From RYN-417 sp043743105 (GTDB lineage: Bacteria > Patescibacteriota > Saccharimonadia > Saccharimonadales > JACDBH01), in contig JAYTXD010000039.1 of the NCBI GenBank assembly GCA_043743105.1, forward strand, positions 1 to 10,023: a DNA stretch of 10,023 nt, written 5' to 3'. Shown piece after piece: positions 1 to 5,262 of this stretch (the stretch's first letter is position 1; each line of letters begins with the position of its first letter). The translations under genes were made by a program, and so were the position numbers. The notes under the pieces were generated by a model. It ran no database searches. It saw only the letters and a program-made list of their open reading frames with translations, and was not told the origin of the DNA.

Positions 1-1
1 C

Positions 2-1327
2 ACATTTTTCGACACAATATACGGAGTAGTACAAATAAACGACCTGTTTATAGCATGGCTATGGTTTGACTATAAGTTTAAAAACAAGTCTATGATCGAG
101 CATTTTTATGACCAAAAGGCTGATGGATTAAAAAAAGACACGTCACAGCATTTGTCACAGCTAGTAACAACCCGAATAATGGGAATATTCCAAATAGGCA
201 CGGTAAAGCCTGGTAATATTGAGTGTATAGATCTGCGGAGCGGTGTGCACTACCACGTACGGGAATATTCGTTGGCATCACAGGTACATACTGGCGATGT
301 TGCTATCCTGCGGTTATGCCAGCAGGCAGACCACTGGGAAATAATAATGCCTAACGGTAGCATAACGCCTATAGAAATAGTAGATAAAATGCTCGCTGAA
401 GTCTTTGCGGGGCAGTATCCCAGGAACATCACTATTAAAGATACCATGGCTTATAAATATCTTGTGGAATCGCTAGGCATAAGTAAAAAAAATGATTTTA
501 CGCCGGCCGCTGAAACTTTTGAGCAAATGCCCAAAAAAGATGCCCATAAACTGCTGGCTGATGCGATGTTTGCGAGCGGGGTGTACCGCTATATAAGTGT
601 TGATGCAATTGCAGAGATTCTAGAAAAGGAATACAGGGCCAAGCGGCTGCCGATGTCACCGCCGATGGGGGCGAGGTTGCTTATGGGCCTTGTTAATGTA
701 GATAAACCGGGTGACACAGAAAATCTCTCGGCCGCGGTGTTGGCATATTGGAACTCACTTATCCCATCCAAAAAGCTTAAAGCACGAAAAAAGCAGGGCG
801 GTGAACTTAAAGTAAGCCTCCTTAATATGGGGCGTTGGATGGACGATGCCCAGCTAGCCGATAAGGCCATACAAGATAATGACCCGCATACGGCCATTGA
901 AGTCTACGAATCACTTTTTGGCCACTTGTTAGAAGATCGGACAACTAGCGCTAGCCTGTATAGGCTCCTCACAAACGCGGCCAATACGTATCTGGTTGCG
1001 GGATACCTGCAAATGGGTACAGAAATACTAGAAGAAGCGGAGGCAATGTGCCCAGGCTATGACTTTGCCAAAAAGGTGCGTAGCTTGGTTGATTCGGGCT
1101 ACTACAAACCACTCAGTAAGGAGCACGACCAGCTGTACTCGAGCCAAGTGTTTGACTATCTAGACTGGTTTTATGAACTTGGTATCGACTTAAGCATGGG
1201 CGATGGTCAAAAAACGAGATTAACCGCATCTCTCGATAGTAAAGTTGGCCCAAATGAACCCTGTATCTGTGGTGCCTTGCGGCCAAATGGCCTCCCTATG
1301 AAATATAAAAATTGTCATGGCAAATAG
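2..1327 (+). CDS. SEC-C zinc-motif protein, 5' end outside window
   Basis: The reading frame is open from the first bases of the window, so the true start lies upstream; the ATG at 92 is internal. The 441 visible residues begin with a segment containing the pattern FIAWLWFDY, then a region with VREYS and GDVAILRL. This resembles the N-terminal domain that often accompanies SEC-C motifs, in which an aromatic-rich WF-FD element is followed by a VRE-S motif. Around visible residues 280-375 the sequence is helical and TPR-like. The C-terminus is a variant SEC-C zinc motif: PCIC, then YKNCH, with ligands C421, C423, C438 and probably H439. The usual eight residues between the CxC and the CC/CH pair are fourteen here. 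SEC-C motifs occur in SecA and many other proteins and bind zinc. The function of this protein is not known. It converges with the next gene and no clear terminator separates them. Confidence 0.8.
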   Translation, partial: TFFDTIYGVVQINDLFIAWLWFDYKFKNKSMIEHFYDQKADGLKKDTSQHLSQLVTTRIMGIFQIGTVKPGNIECIDLRSGVHYHVREYSLASQVHTGDVAILRLCQQADHWEIIMPNGSITPIEIVDKMLAEVFAGQYPRNITIKDTMAYKYLVESLGISKKNDFTPAAETFEQMPKKDAHKLLADAMFASGVYRYISVDAIAEILEKEYRAKRLPMSPPMGARLLMGLVNVDKPGDTENLSAAVLAYWNSLIPSKKLKARKKQGGELKVSLLNMGRWMDDAQLADKAIQDNDPHTAIEVYESLFGHLLEDRTTSASLYRLLTNAANTYLVAGYLQMGTEILEEAEAMCPGYDFAKKVRSLVDSGYYKPLSKEHDQLYSSQVFDYLDWFYELGIDLSMGDGQKTRLTASLDSKVGPNEPCICGALRPNGLPMKYKNCHGK

Positions 1328-1380
1328 ATTCTAAGGTTCGTGTTTCTGGATAAGCATTTATATAATACTTACAACGGGCT

Positions 1381-2418
1381 CTAATATTGCGGGAACTTGG
1401 CTGTCTTTGACACGTTACCACTTAATAAGAGATCTATAATTGTCACTACTTCGTGTGGGCTTAAATTAAGTTCTCCAATTGTGTCGCCTGTTTCAAGATT
1501 TTGTCTGCAAGTCAAATAAACTTGTCTATCCGTGATACCCTCGTTGATAGCACGCATATCACGTATAAACTCAAGCACACAACGAACTGACAAAGGATTT
1601 ATTGTATTTAGAGTATTACGACATTTAGTATCTACAACTAGTTCAATAATATCATTTAATGCAAAATCATTAGGTTTAGGTACGTCCGGTTTTGTATATG
1701 TATTATTGTCCGTACCCGATTGGCTTCCATAGCCCTCACTGCTTGATCTATTGTTGCTATGAAAGTTCTTATATCTACCCCAGTAATTGTTATCTCTAAT
1801 TTTTCTAATCTCATCTGCAGCAGCCTCGAAACTTATTCGTTGCGATTCAGGTACATTCATTAAATAATGTGTTTTATCGTACGATGATGATGCTCCTCCT
1901 CCTAATGACCAATATTTAGCAGCCGTTGCAAGGTAAGGATCTTCGGTAATATGACTAGGCAGTCCTCTAAGTGGATGACTATACTGTACACCTAAATAGA
2001 CACCTTTAACTTGGTGCGTTACATAACCATTGGCTCCAGCACGACTAATTGCCTTCAACGCATTTGGGCGAAGTAATCCTAGCTCTATTGGGCTATGATA
2101 ATCACTTAAACCCGCCGATAAAATGGGGCTGCCCAGCTTTCTCAATCGCTCGCCCACAGGTCCAGTACCTACGATTTTATCACCCATTTTTGCTATAAAA
2201 TTTAGCGCGAGTACCTGACGAGGATCACCAAATATGCCTTCGGCGATGTCTAAAAAATCTGTGCTTGTAGTTTCGGATATGCCTTTAATCGCCGAACGCT
2301 GTTTTCGACTTAGGTCATCATACATACCGACAGAAACTAAACCTGCAGCTTCGCGAAATTGTTCACTAGCTTGTCTAGATATTTCATTCCCCTGGTGTAC
2401 AACATCGTACTGGATCAT
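1381..2418 (-). CDS. Unknown 345-aa protein, probably the 3' part of a split gene
   Basis: I do not recognise a family. The 345 residues are soluble-looking: a mixed helical N-terminal half with a segment of LSRKQRSAI type, a low-complexity Ser/Asn/Gly stretch near residues 220-245, and a more ordered C-terminal 100 residues. The frame is closed by TAA at 2428-2430, three codons before ATG 2418, so this is the most upstream ATG possible. No Shine-Dalgarno sequence precedes it. The only good promoter (2564-2592) is upstream of a 57-codon ORF that starts at 2557 and overlaps this one in another frame. A single +1 shift anywhere between 2427 and 2384 would join the two into one protein of about 400 residues. 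Either this is a frameshifted gene, a programmed frameshift, or a coupled second gene. The neighbouring IS30 remnant suggests the area has taken insertions. Confidence 0.65.
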   Translation of the reverse strand: MIQYDVVHQGNEISRQASEQFREAAGLVSVGMYDDLSRKQRSAIKGISETTSTDFLDIAEGIFGDPRQVLALNFIAKMGDKIVGTGPVGERLRKLGSPILSAGLSDYHSPIELGLLRPNALKAISRAGANGYVTHQVKGVYLGVQYSHPLRGLPSHITEDPYLATAAKYWSLGGGASSSYDKTHYLMNVPESQRISFEAAADEIRKIRDNNYWGRYKNFHSNNRSSSEGYGSQSGTDNNTYTKPDVPKPNDFALNDIIELVVDTKCRNTLNTINPLSVRCVLEFIRDMRAINEGITDRQVYLTCRQNLETGDTIGELNLSPHEVVTIIDLLLSGNVSKTAKFPQY

Positions 2419-2557
2419 TGCCTGAGTTTAGGGAATGTTCTGCTTCGGTTGATAGATTAAGGAGCTCGCCTGATGCAGCATAAAGAGGACCTGTAATTTT
2501 TTGAATATCTGCACTATTCAAACTGGGGCCCGTACTCAAAGTACTTGATGCTTTCAT
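2384..2557 (-). CDS. 57-aa leaderless ORF, likely N-terminus of the split gene
   Basis: The ORF starts with ATG at 2557 and ends with TGA at 2384-2386, overlapping the 345-codon ORF by 35 bases in a different frame. The start is supported by promoter geometry: the -10 box TATCAT ends exactly six bases before the ATG, which would place transcription start at the A of the start codon. Residues 1-45 look like ordinary protein (for example KITGPLYAASGELLNLS); the last dozen (VRCCTPGE) do not, which fits an out-of-frame tail after a lost or shifted base. The run GGGGAATGA at its end would be a place where a +1 slip leads into the downstream frame. I favour a 5' fragment of the gene at 1381-2418 over a stand-alone small protein. 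Confidence 0.55.
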   Translation of the reverse strand: MKASSTLSTGPSLNSADIQKITGPLYAASGELLNLSTEAEHSLNSGNDPVRCCTPGE

Positions 2558-2563
2558 TAATAT

Positions 2564-2592
2564 ATGATAGCACTTTTATGCTTTTTCGTCAA
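2564..2592 (-). promoter_or_regulatory. Sigma70-type promoter, leaderless geometry
   Basis: On the minus strand TTGACG (2587-2592) is followed by a 17-base spacer and TATCAT (2564-2569). Expected transcription start is about 2557, the first base of an ATG. This is among the best -35/-10 pairs in the window. Confidence 0.75.
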
Positions 2593-2607
2593 ATATACAG
2601 ACTTTAA

Positions 2608-2621
2608 CACCTTAAAAGGTG
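2608..2621. repeat. Palindrome upstream of the 2564-2592 promoter
   Basis: CACCTT-AA-AAGGTG is a perfect 6-bp inverted repeat with a two-base centre, 16 bases upstream of the -35 box. It could be an operator. A nearby direct repeat, GAGACCTTYTGAAC, occurs at 2621-2634 and 2648-2661. No regulator is identified. Confidence 0.3.
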
Positions 2622-2640
2622 AGACCTTCTGAACTTTTGA

Positions 2641-2814
2641 AACAGCAGAGACCTTTTGAACCTACAGCTGCTACGGTTTTACTTCCCGAAGAAGATGAGC
2701 TTCGCTCATCTCACACAGATAGAACTTGACGTAGCCGTCAAACAACTCAATACTAGACCAAGGAAACGACTAGGCTACAAGACTCCAGAGCAGACGTTTA
2801 AGTCAAAGTGGTAG
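2641..2814 (+). pseudogene. IS30-family transposase, C-terminal remnant
   Basis: A 57-codon fragment with no start codon in context, closed upstream by an in-frame TGA at 2638-2640 and ending at TAG 2812-2814. It reads LLRFYFPKK, then a helical stretch, then NTRPRKRLGYKTPEQTF. This is the recognisable end of IS30-type DDE transposases, where FFPKG and NNRPRKxLGYxTPxEVF follow the last catalytic residue. The catalytic core and everything before it are missing, so it cannot be active. The bases right after the stop (2815-2840, starting TGTTGCGATTCGGACT) may hold the right terminal repeat of the element, which in IS30 elements lies close to the transposase stop. No left end is visible. Confidence 0.75.
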
Positions 2815-2854
2815 TGTTGCGATTCGGACTAGAATCTAAGAGTACGTTATTTGT

Positions 2855-2860
2855 TATAAT
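2855..2860 (+). promoter_or_regulatory. -10 box TATAAT before the small acidic ORF
   Basis: A perfect TATAAT lies nine bases before ATG 2870, leaving an untranslated leader of only about 2-3 bases. No convincing -35 hexamer is seen 16-18 bases upstream, and there is no Shine-Dalgarno sequence. Confidence 0.5.
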
Positions 2861-2869
2861 AATTGTAAG

Positions 2870-3061
2870 ATGGAAAAATATTTTGGCGAATATGATGATT
2901 TGGATCTAGATTCACTCGATCTCGTAGAGCTTGCTATTGCAAAGGAAGAGGAATTTGGAGAAGGCCCAGATGAGGGCGGCAATGTCGGCGATAGAGAGCC
3001 AAGAGAACCCAAGCCCTATATAGGTTCTGGGAGCATGTCCCTTAACCAGCCTAACTCCTAG
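2870..3061 (+). CDS. Small acidic protein with ACP-like motif
   Basis: 63 residues, strongly acidic in the first half (EYDDLDLDSLDLVELAIAKE) and rich in Gly, Pro, Arg and Glu in the second. The stretch DSLDLVEL....EEEFG closely resembles the phosphopantetheine-attachment segment and helix II of acyl carrier proteins, where the Ser of DSL carries the prosthetic group. Helix I before it and helices III-IV after it are absent, and the frame is closed by TAA at 2837-2839 so it cannot be extended upstream. It is therefore at most an ACP fragment or a chance resemblance in an acidic helix. A perfect -10 box just before the ATG argues that it is expressed. It sits directly after the IS30 remnant. 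No family assignment is claimed. Confidence 0.45.
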   Translation: MEKYFGEYDDLDLDSLDLVELAIAKEEEFGEGPDEGGNVGDREPREPKPYIGSGSMSLNQPNS

Positions 3062-3070
3062 TTTTTATTA

Positions 3071-3089
3071 GCGGGCTCGACCGGATTTG
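3071..3089 (-). repeat. Duplicate of the 3' end of tRNA-Asp (att-like)
   Basis: GCGGGCTCGACCGGATTTG matches 3248-3266 inside tRNA-Asp at 18 of 19 positions (the one difference is G3075 versus A3252). In the tRNA this covers the discriminator base, the acceptor 3' strand and half of the T arm, the part typically duplicated when a tyrosine-recombinase element integrates at a tRNA. The copies lie 177 bp apart in direct orientation. No integrase is visible. Confidence 0.5.
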
Positions 3090-3160
3090 CCTCGACCGCA
3101 TCGCAAAGTGCGCTGCTTAGTCGACCCCAACTCCCTTTGGTCGTTCTGGGGCAAGGTTCG

Positions 3161-3181
3161 GGGTATGCCACTGGCATACCC
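3161..3181. repeat. 9-bp perfect hairpin
   Basis: GGGTATGCC-ACT-GGCATACCC forms a perfect 9-bp stem with a three-base loop in the gap between the tRNA-Asp duplicate and the tRNA-Asp terminator. There is no T-run after it on either strand, so it is not an intrinsic terminator. Its role is unknown. Confidence 0.4.
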
Positions 3182-3210
3182 GTTCAAATCCAATCAAGCC
3201 TACCAATAGA

Positions 3211-3243
3211 AAAAACCCCAGGCTTTTGGCCTGAGGCTTTTTC
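3211..3243. terminator. Bidirectional intrinsic terminator after tRNA-Asp
   Basis: CCCCAGGC (3216-3223), loop TTTTG, then GCCTGAGG (3229-3236) forms an 8-bp stem with one G-T pair. It is flanked by A-runs on the left and T-runs on the right, so it works on both strands. On the minus strand it begins two bases after the tRNA-Asp CCA end. Confidence 0.85.
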
Positions 3244-3245
3244 TA

Positions 3246-3322
3246 TGGCGGACTCGACCGGATTTGAACCGGCGATCTCCTCCGTGACAGGGAGGCATGT
3301 TAACCACTACACCACGAATCCG
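3246..3322 (-). tRNA. tRNA-Asp (anticodon GTC)
   Basis: 77 nt with the CCA end encoded. The acceptor stem GGATTCG pairs with CGAGTCC (one T-G pair), the discriminator is G, the anticodon loop is CTGTCAC with anticodon GTC, and the T arm is CCGGTTCAAATCCGG. The U33-G34-U35 sequence is the recognition motif of Tgt, encoded at 8836-9921, so this tRNA is a likely queuosine substrate. A terminator follows directly. Confidence 0.97.
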
Positions 3323-3409
3323 TATTTGCCTAAAAACGCTGTGATAAAGCAAATACGCCTGTCACACGTTTTGTTAATCTTATCAGAACAGGGGTTAAAA
3401 AGCAAATAC
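3323..3409. repeat. GCAAATAC repeats between tRNA-Asp and DUF2127 gene
   Basis: GTATTTGC at 3323-3330 is inverted to GCAAATAC at 3350-3357, with a further direct copy at 3402-3409 (AAGCAAATAC in both direct copies). The repeats lie in the divergent control region of tRNA-Asp and the gene at 3434. They may be binding sites or chance. Confidence 0.3.
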
Positions 3410-3418
3410 CTTACATCC

Positions 3419-3427
3419 TGATATAGT
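3419..3427 (+). promoter_or_regulatory. Extended -10 promoter, leaderless geometry
   Basis: TG-A-TATAGT ends exactly six bases before ATG 3434, placing transcription start at or next to the start codon. No good -35 box is present, as is usual for extended -10 promoters, and there is no Shine-Dalgarno sequence. Confidence 0.6.
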
Positions 3428-3433
3428 TAGCTT

Positions 3434-3922
3434 ATGGCATTATTTAAAGCTACGAATAAGTTAGACAAGGTGTTTGAGGTTTCGATAATCCTCAAGGCAC
3501 TAGATGGGCTACTCGAAACTATTGGAGGGCTGGTACTGTTGGCTGTTGATCCGGCCAAGGTCACGCATTGGGCAACGAAAATAACCCAGCATGAACTGAG
3601 CAGTGACCCGCATGACTTTGTTGCAACACATATACTGCGTAGTGCTCAACACTTTGCGACCGGGGGTAAGATTTTTGCGGCTGTGTATCTGTTGGTGCAC
3701 GGATTATCGAAAATTATTTTGGTAATCGAAATTTTGCGCGAACGCTTGTGGGCCTACAAAGGGATGATTATATTACTGGGGCTATTTATTGTGTACCAGG
3801 TATATAGGTTGTTGTATGAGCCGGCGATATGGTTGGTTGTGCTAACTATTTTTGACGGCTTTGTTATTTATCTAACTATTAGAGAAGAGAAACGGCAGCG
3901 CAGAATATTGCTAACGGTATAA
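3434..3922 (+). CDS. DUF2127 family membrane protein
   Basis: 162 residues. The start FEVSIILKALDGLLETIGG is characteristic of the DUF2127 family of small predicted membrane proteins. Four hydrophobic segments are visible at about residues 15-38, 78-100, 108-127 and 130-148. A polar loop of about 35 residues lies between the first two, and the C-terminal tail is basic (REEKRQRR). It should be an inner-membrane protein; the biochemical role of the family is unknown. The start is fixed by the extended -10 promoter six bases upstream. The downstream tRNA pair has its own -10 box, so this is probably a single-gene unit, although no terminator separates it from the tRNAs. Confidence 0.85.
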   Translation: MALFKATNKLDKVFEVSIILKALDGLLETIGGLVLLAVDPAKVTHWATKITQHELSSDPHDFVATHILRSAQHFATGGKIFAAVYLLVHGLSKIILVIEILRERLWAYKGMIILLGLFIVYQVYRLLYEPAIWLVVLTIFDGFVIYLTIREEKRQRRILLTV

Positions 3923-3948
3923 CCGGCAGAGAAATATTATAGATTGTT

Positions 3949-3957
3949 TGCTATAAT
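3949..3957 (+). promoter_or_regulatory. Extended -10 promoter of the tRNA-Thr/tRNA-Gly pair
   Basis: TG-C-TATAAT is a full extended -10 box ending 19 bases before the first base of tRNA-Thr. Expected transcription start is about 3964. No clear -35 box is seen. Confidence 0.65.
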
Positions 3958-3976
3958 TACCTCTGTTCATTTTAAT

Positions 3977-4052
3977 GCCGAAGTAGCTCAGTTGGTAGAG
4001 CAGCTCACTCGTAACGAGCAGGTCGCAGGTTCGAATCCCGTCTTCGGCTCCA
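3977..4052 (+). tRNA. tRNA-Thr (anticodon CGT)
   Basis: 76 nt with encoded CCA. Acceptor GCCGAAG pairs with CTTCGGC, the D arm is GCTC/GAGC, and the anticodon loop CTCGTAA carries anticodon CGT. The T loop is TTCGAAT. Two A-C mismatches are visible, one closing the anticodon stem (position 31 versus 39) and one in the T stem (51 versus 63). The rest of the fold is sound and the gene is probably functional. It reads ACG codons and is cotranscribed with the tRNA-Gly nine bases downstream. Confidence 0.95.
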
Positions 4053-4061
4053 TGAATATTA

Positions 4062-4135
4062 GCGAGTATAGTTTAGTGGTAAAATGTATCCTTCCCAAGG
4101 ATGAGTCGAGGGTTCGATTCTCTCTACTCGCACCA
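4062..4135 (+). tRNA. tRNA-Gly (anticodon CCC)
   Basis: 74 nt with encoded CCA. Acceptor GCGAGTA pairs with TACTCGC, the discriminator is A, the anticodon loop is TTCCCAA with anticodon CCC, and the T arm is GAGGG-TTCGATT-CTCTC. It reads GGG codons. It follows tRNA-Thr and precedes a stable hairpin. Confidence 0.96.
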
Positions 4136-4137
4136 TA

Positions 4138-4161
4138 CCCCACGAAACAAGTTTCGCGGGG
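4138..4161 (+). terminator. Hairpin after the tRNA pair, possible terminator
   Basis: CCCC-A-CGAAAC, loop AA, GTTTCG-C-GGGG gives a 10-bp stem with one A-C mismatch starting two bases after tRNA-Gly. The T-rich stretch comes only at about 4176-4185, so it is not a textbook intrinsic terminator and may instead mark a processed 3' end. Confidence 0.4.
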
Positions 4162-4210
4162 GCCCCAGATGTGAATTTTTCTTTGTCTCTAGTTTAACTC
4201 GCGGTTACAG

Positions 4211-4783
4211 TTACTTACGTTTTTCGGACATTTGAGGGCGGAACTTATAGTAGATTGCTAGGGCTGCTACGGACAGGACCCAGCCAAGTGCTGATAACTT
4301 CATAACCATGTCTTCGCGGCTTTCGACTTCGGTTAATGAGCGTCCGCTAAGGACATAATAGTTTTTGGCACTGACGCTTACGCTGGCTATGTGGGTGTTA
4401 AAGTCAGGCTGCCAGGTAATGGCGTGATAGCCAGAATTAGCACTTTTTAAGACTCCAACAGGTACAGCAATCAGGGGCGTTGAACCATCGTAGACTGAGC
4501 TTGCCACAAGTTTGCCTTGTTTGTCATAAACCATCGTGAAAGGCGCCAGGCTTTTGCCAACGTCAACATTAGGTGTAAGTACAGATGCGGGGTCATCGTT
4601 TTTGTCGAGCTTGGCGGCCGCGTCTTGGGCCATATGGATCTGTGGGTCGTTGGCAGTGGAGCGTAGAACGAACTGGCCAATGCCGTAGATTGTACCGAAG
4701 ATAATTGTTAGGACTGCTATATAAACTATGGGTTTAAAATACTTTTTCACCCACCTAAAATTTCGTTCATCTTTCAGAATCAT
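4211..4783 (-). CDS. Membrane protein with sensor-like extracytoplasmic domain
   Basis: 190 residues. A basic N-terminal tail is followed by a membrane segment at about residues 17-39, an extracytoplasmic part of about 120 residues, a second membrane segment at about 162-178 and a short basic C-tail. The outer part contains FTMVYDKQGKLVASS, a strand-rich middle and YYVLSGRSLTEVESRED just before the second membrane helix. This layout and the VYDKQGKLVASS strand pair resemble the PAS-like/Cache sensor domains of membrane receptors, but there is no kinase, GGDEF or other output domain, so the role is not assigned. The chosen ATG is the only good one after the in-frame TAA at 4787-4789. A 16-codon leaderless ORF in the same frame ends one codon before it, so translation may depend on reinitiation. 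The gene is divergent from the glycosyltransferase operon. Confidence 0.75.
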   Translation of the reverse strand: MILKDERNFRWVKKYFKPIVYIAVLTIIFGTIYGIGQFVLRSTANDPQIHMAQDAAAKLDKNDDPASVLTPNVDVGKSLAPFTMVYDKQGKLVASSVYDGSTPLIAVPVGVLKSANSGYHAITWQPDFNTHIASVSVSAKNYYVLSGRSLTEVESREDMVMKLSALGWVLSVAALAIYYKFRPQMSEKRK

Positions 4784-4786
4784 CTG

Positions 4787-4837
4787 TTATTTATGACCTT
4801 TGCTGTATTCATTAGTGCGAAAATTTGGCGGGTTCAT
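4787..4837 (-). CDS. 16-aa leaderless leader ORF, in frame with the next gene
   Basis: ATG 4837 sits exactly six bases after TATAAT, the same geometry as other starts in the window. The ORF (MNPPNFRTNEYSKGHK) ends at TAA 4787-4789, and one codon later, in the same frame, lies ATG 4783 of the membrane protein. It may be a leader peptide that feeds reinitiation, or the original N-terminus of that protein interrupted by a nonsense change. Confidence 0.4.
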   Translation of the reverse strand: MNPPNFRTNEYSKGHK

Positions 4838-4843
4838 ATTTTA

Positions 4844-4849
4844 ATTATA
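4844..4849 (-). promoter_or_regulatory. -10 box TATAAT, leftward
   Basis: Perfect TATAAT on the minus strand, ending six bases before ATG 4837. The -35 region, 16-18 bases upstream, is weak (AATAAC or similar). It drives the leader ORF and the membrane protein at 4211-4783. Confidence 0.55.
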
Positions 4850-4886
4850 CGCTCTTTCGCAAGCCTGTTATTGGGGTAGCGTAGTG

Positions 4887-4897
4887 TATAATAATAT
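4887..4897 (+). promoter_or_regulatory. -10 region of the glycosyltransferase operon
   Basis: TATAAT (4887-4892) overlaps TAATAT (4892-4897); the second ends exactly six bases before ATG 4904. Either would give a leader of zero to about five bases. No -35 box is clear and no Shine-Dalgarno sequence is present. It is divergent from the 4844-4849 promoter. Confidence 0.5.
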
Positions 4898-4903
4898 GAA
4901 TAT

Positions 4904-5260
4904 ATGACGACACCTACGAAGTATTTTCATGACCGCTCCGTGCTATTACTACTGGCGGTCAACAGCATTTTGGTTATAACCGGCATCTTGTTGGTGTTGT
5001 TTCAGCTGGATAGTTCCAAAGGGAACACCTATTATATCCAATTCCGTGGCGTATCGAGCTCAGGCGAGTTTAAGACAGGCAACGCCTTTGATATGAGCAG
5101 TTTTGTGCTGTTTTTTGTGATTAGTTTTGGAGTGTCATTGCTGCTAAGCACACGTATTTATCATCAGCGTCGTAATTTAGCGCTTGGTGCATTGACGATG
5201 ACAACTATTCTTGCCATTTTTGCAATTGTGGTGAGTGGATCGTTATTGGGCCAACGTTAA
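4904..5260 (+). CDS. Small three-helix membrane protein
   Basis: 118 residues with hydrophobic segments at about 13-34, 65-84 and 93-113. The first and second are separated by a polar, probably extracytoplasmic loop of about 30 residues (KGNTYYIQFRGVSSSGEFK). I do not recognise a family. It ends two bases before the start of the glycosyltransferase gene, so the two are almost certainly cotranscribed, and it may be a membrane partner of that enzyme. The start is supported by the -10 box placed directly before it. Confidence 0.75.
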   Translation: MTTPTKYFHDRSVLLLLAVNSILVITGILLVLFQLDSSKGNTYYIQFRGVSSSGEFKTGNAFDMSSFVLFFVISFGVSLLLSTRIYHQRRNLALGALTMTTILAIFAIVVSGSLLGQR

Positions 5261-5262
5261 CC

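Noticed and set aside
589..897. Antisense ORFs of 60-115 codons inside the SEC-C, glycosyltransferase and tgt genes (589-897, 5748-5975, 6206-6547, 9151-9387 and others)
   Set aside because: They lie entirely inside well-supported genes in other frames, with Cys/Arg/Ser-rich composition and no promoter or ribosome-binding site.
2693..2711. Hairpin AGATGAGC-TTC-GCTCATCT as a terminator
   Set aside because: It lies inside the transposase coding remnant and is not followed by a T-run.
3071..3150. Second complete tRNA gene on the minus strand
   Set aside because: Only the 3' end matches tRNA-Asp; no acceptor 5' strand, D arm or seven-base anticodon loop could be built upstream of it.
3137..3421. 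94-codon rightward ORF (contains DSTGFEPAISSVTGRHVNHYTTNP)
   Set aside because: It reads through the antisense strand of tRNA-Asp and its terminator; FEPAISSVTGR is a well-known translation artefact of tRNA genes.
4780..4812. 10-codon ORF (MNTAKVINNR) overlapping the start of the membrane protein gene
   Set aside because: It has an ATGA overlap but no Shine-Dalgarno site and no promoter geometry of its own; the in-frame 16-codon ORF is better supported.
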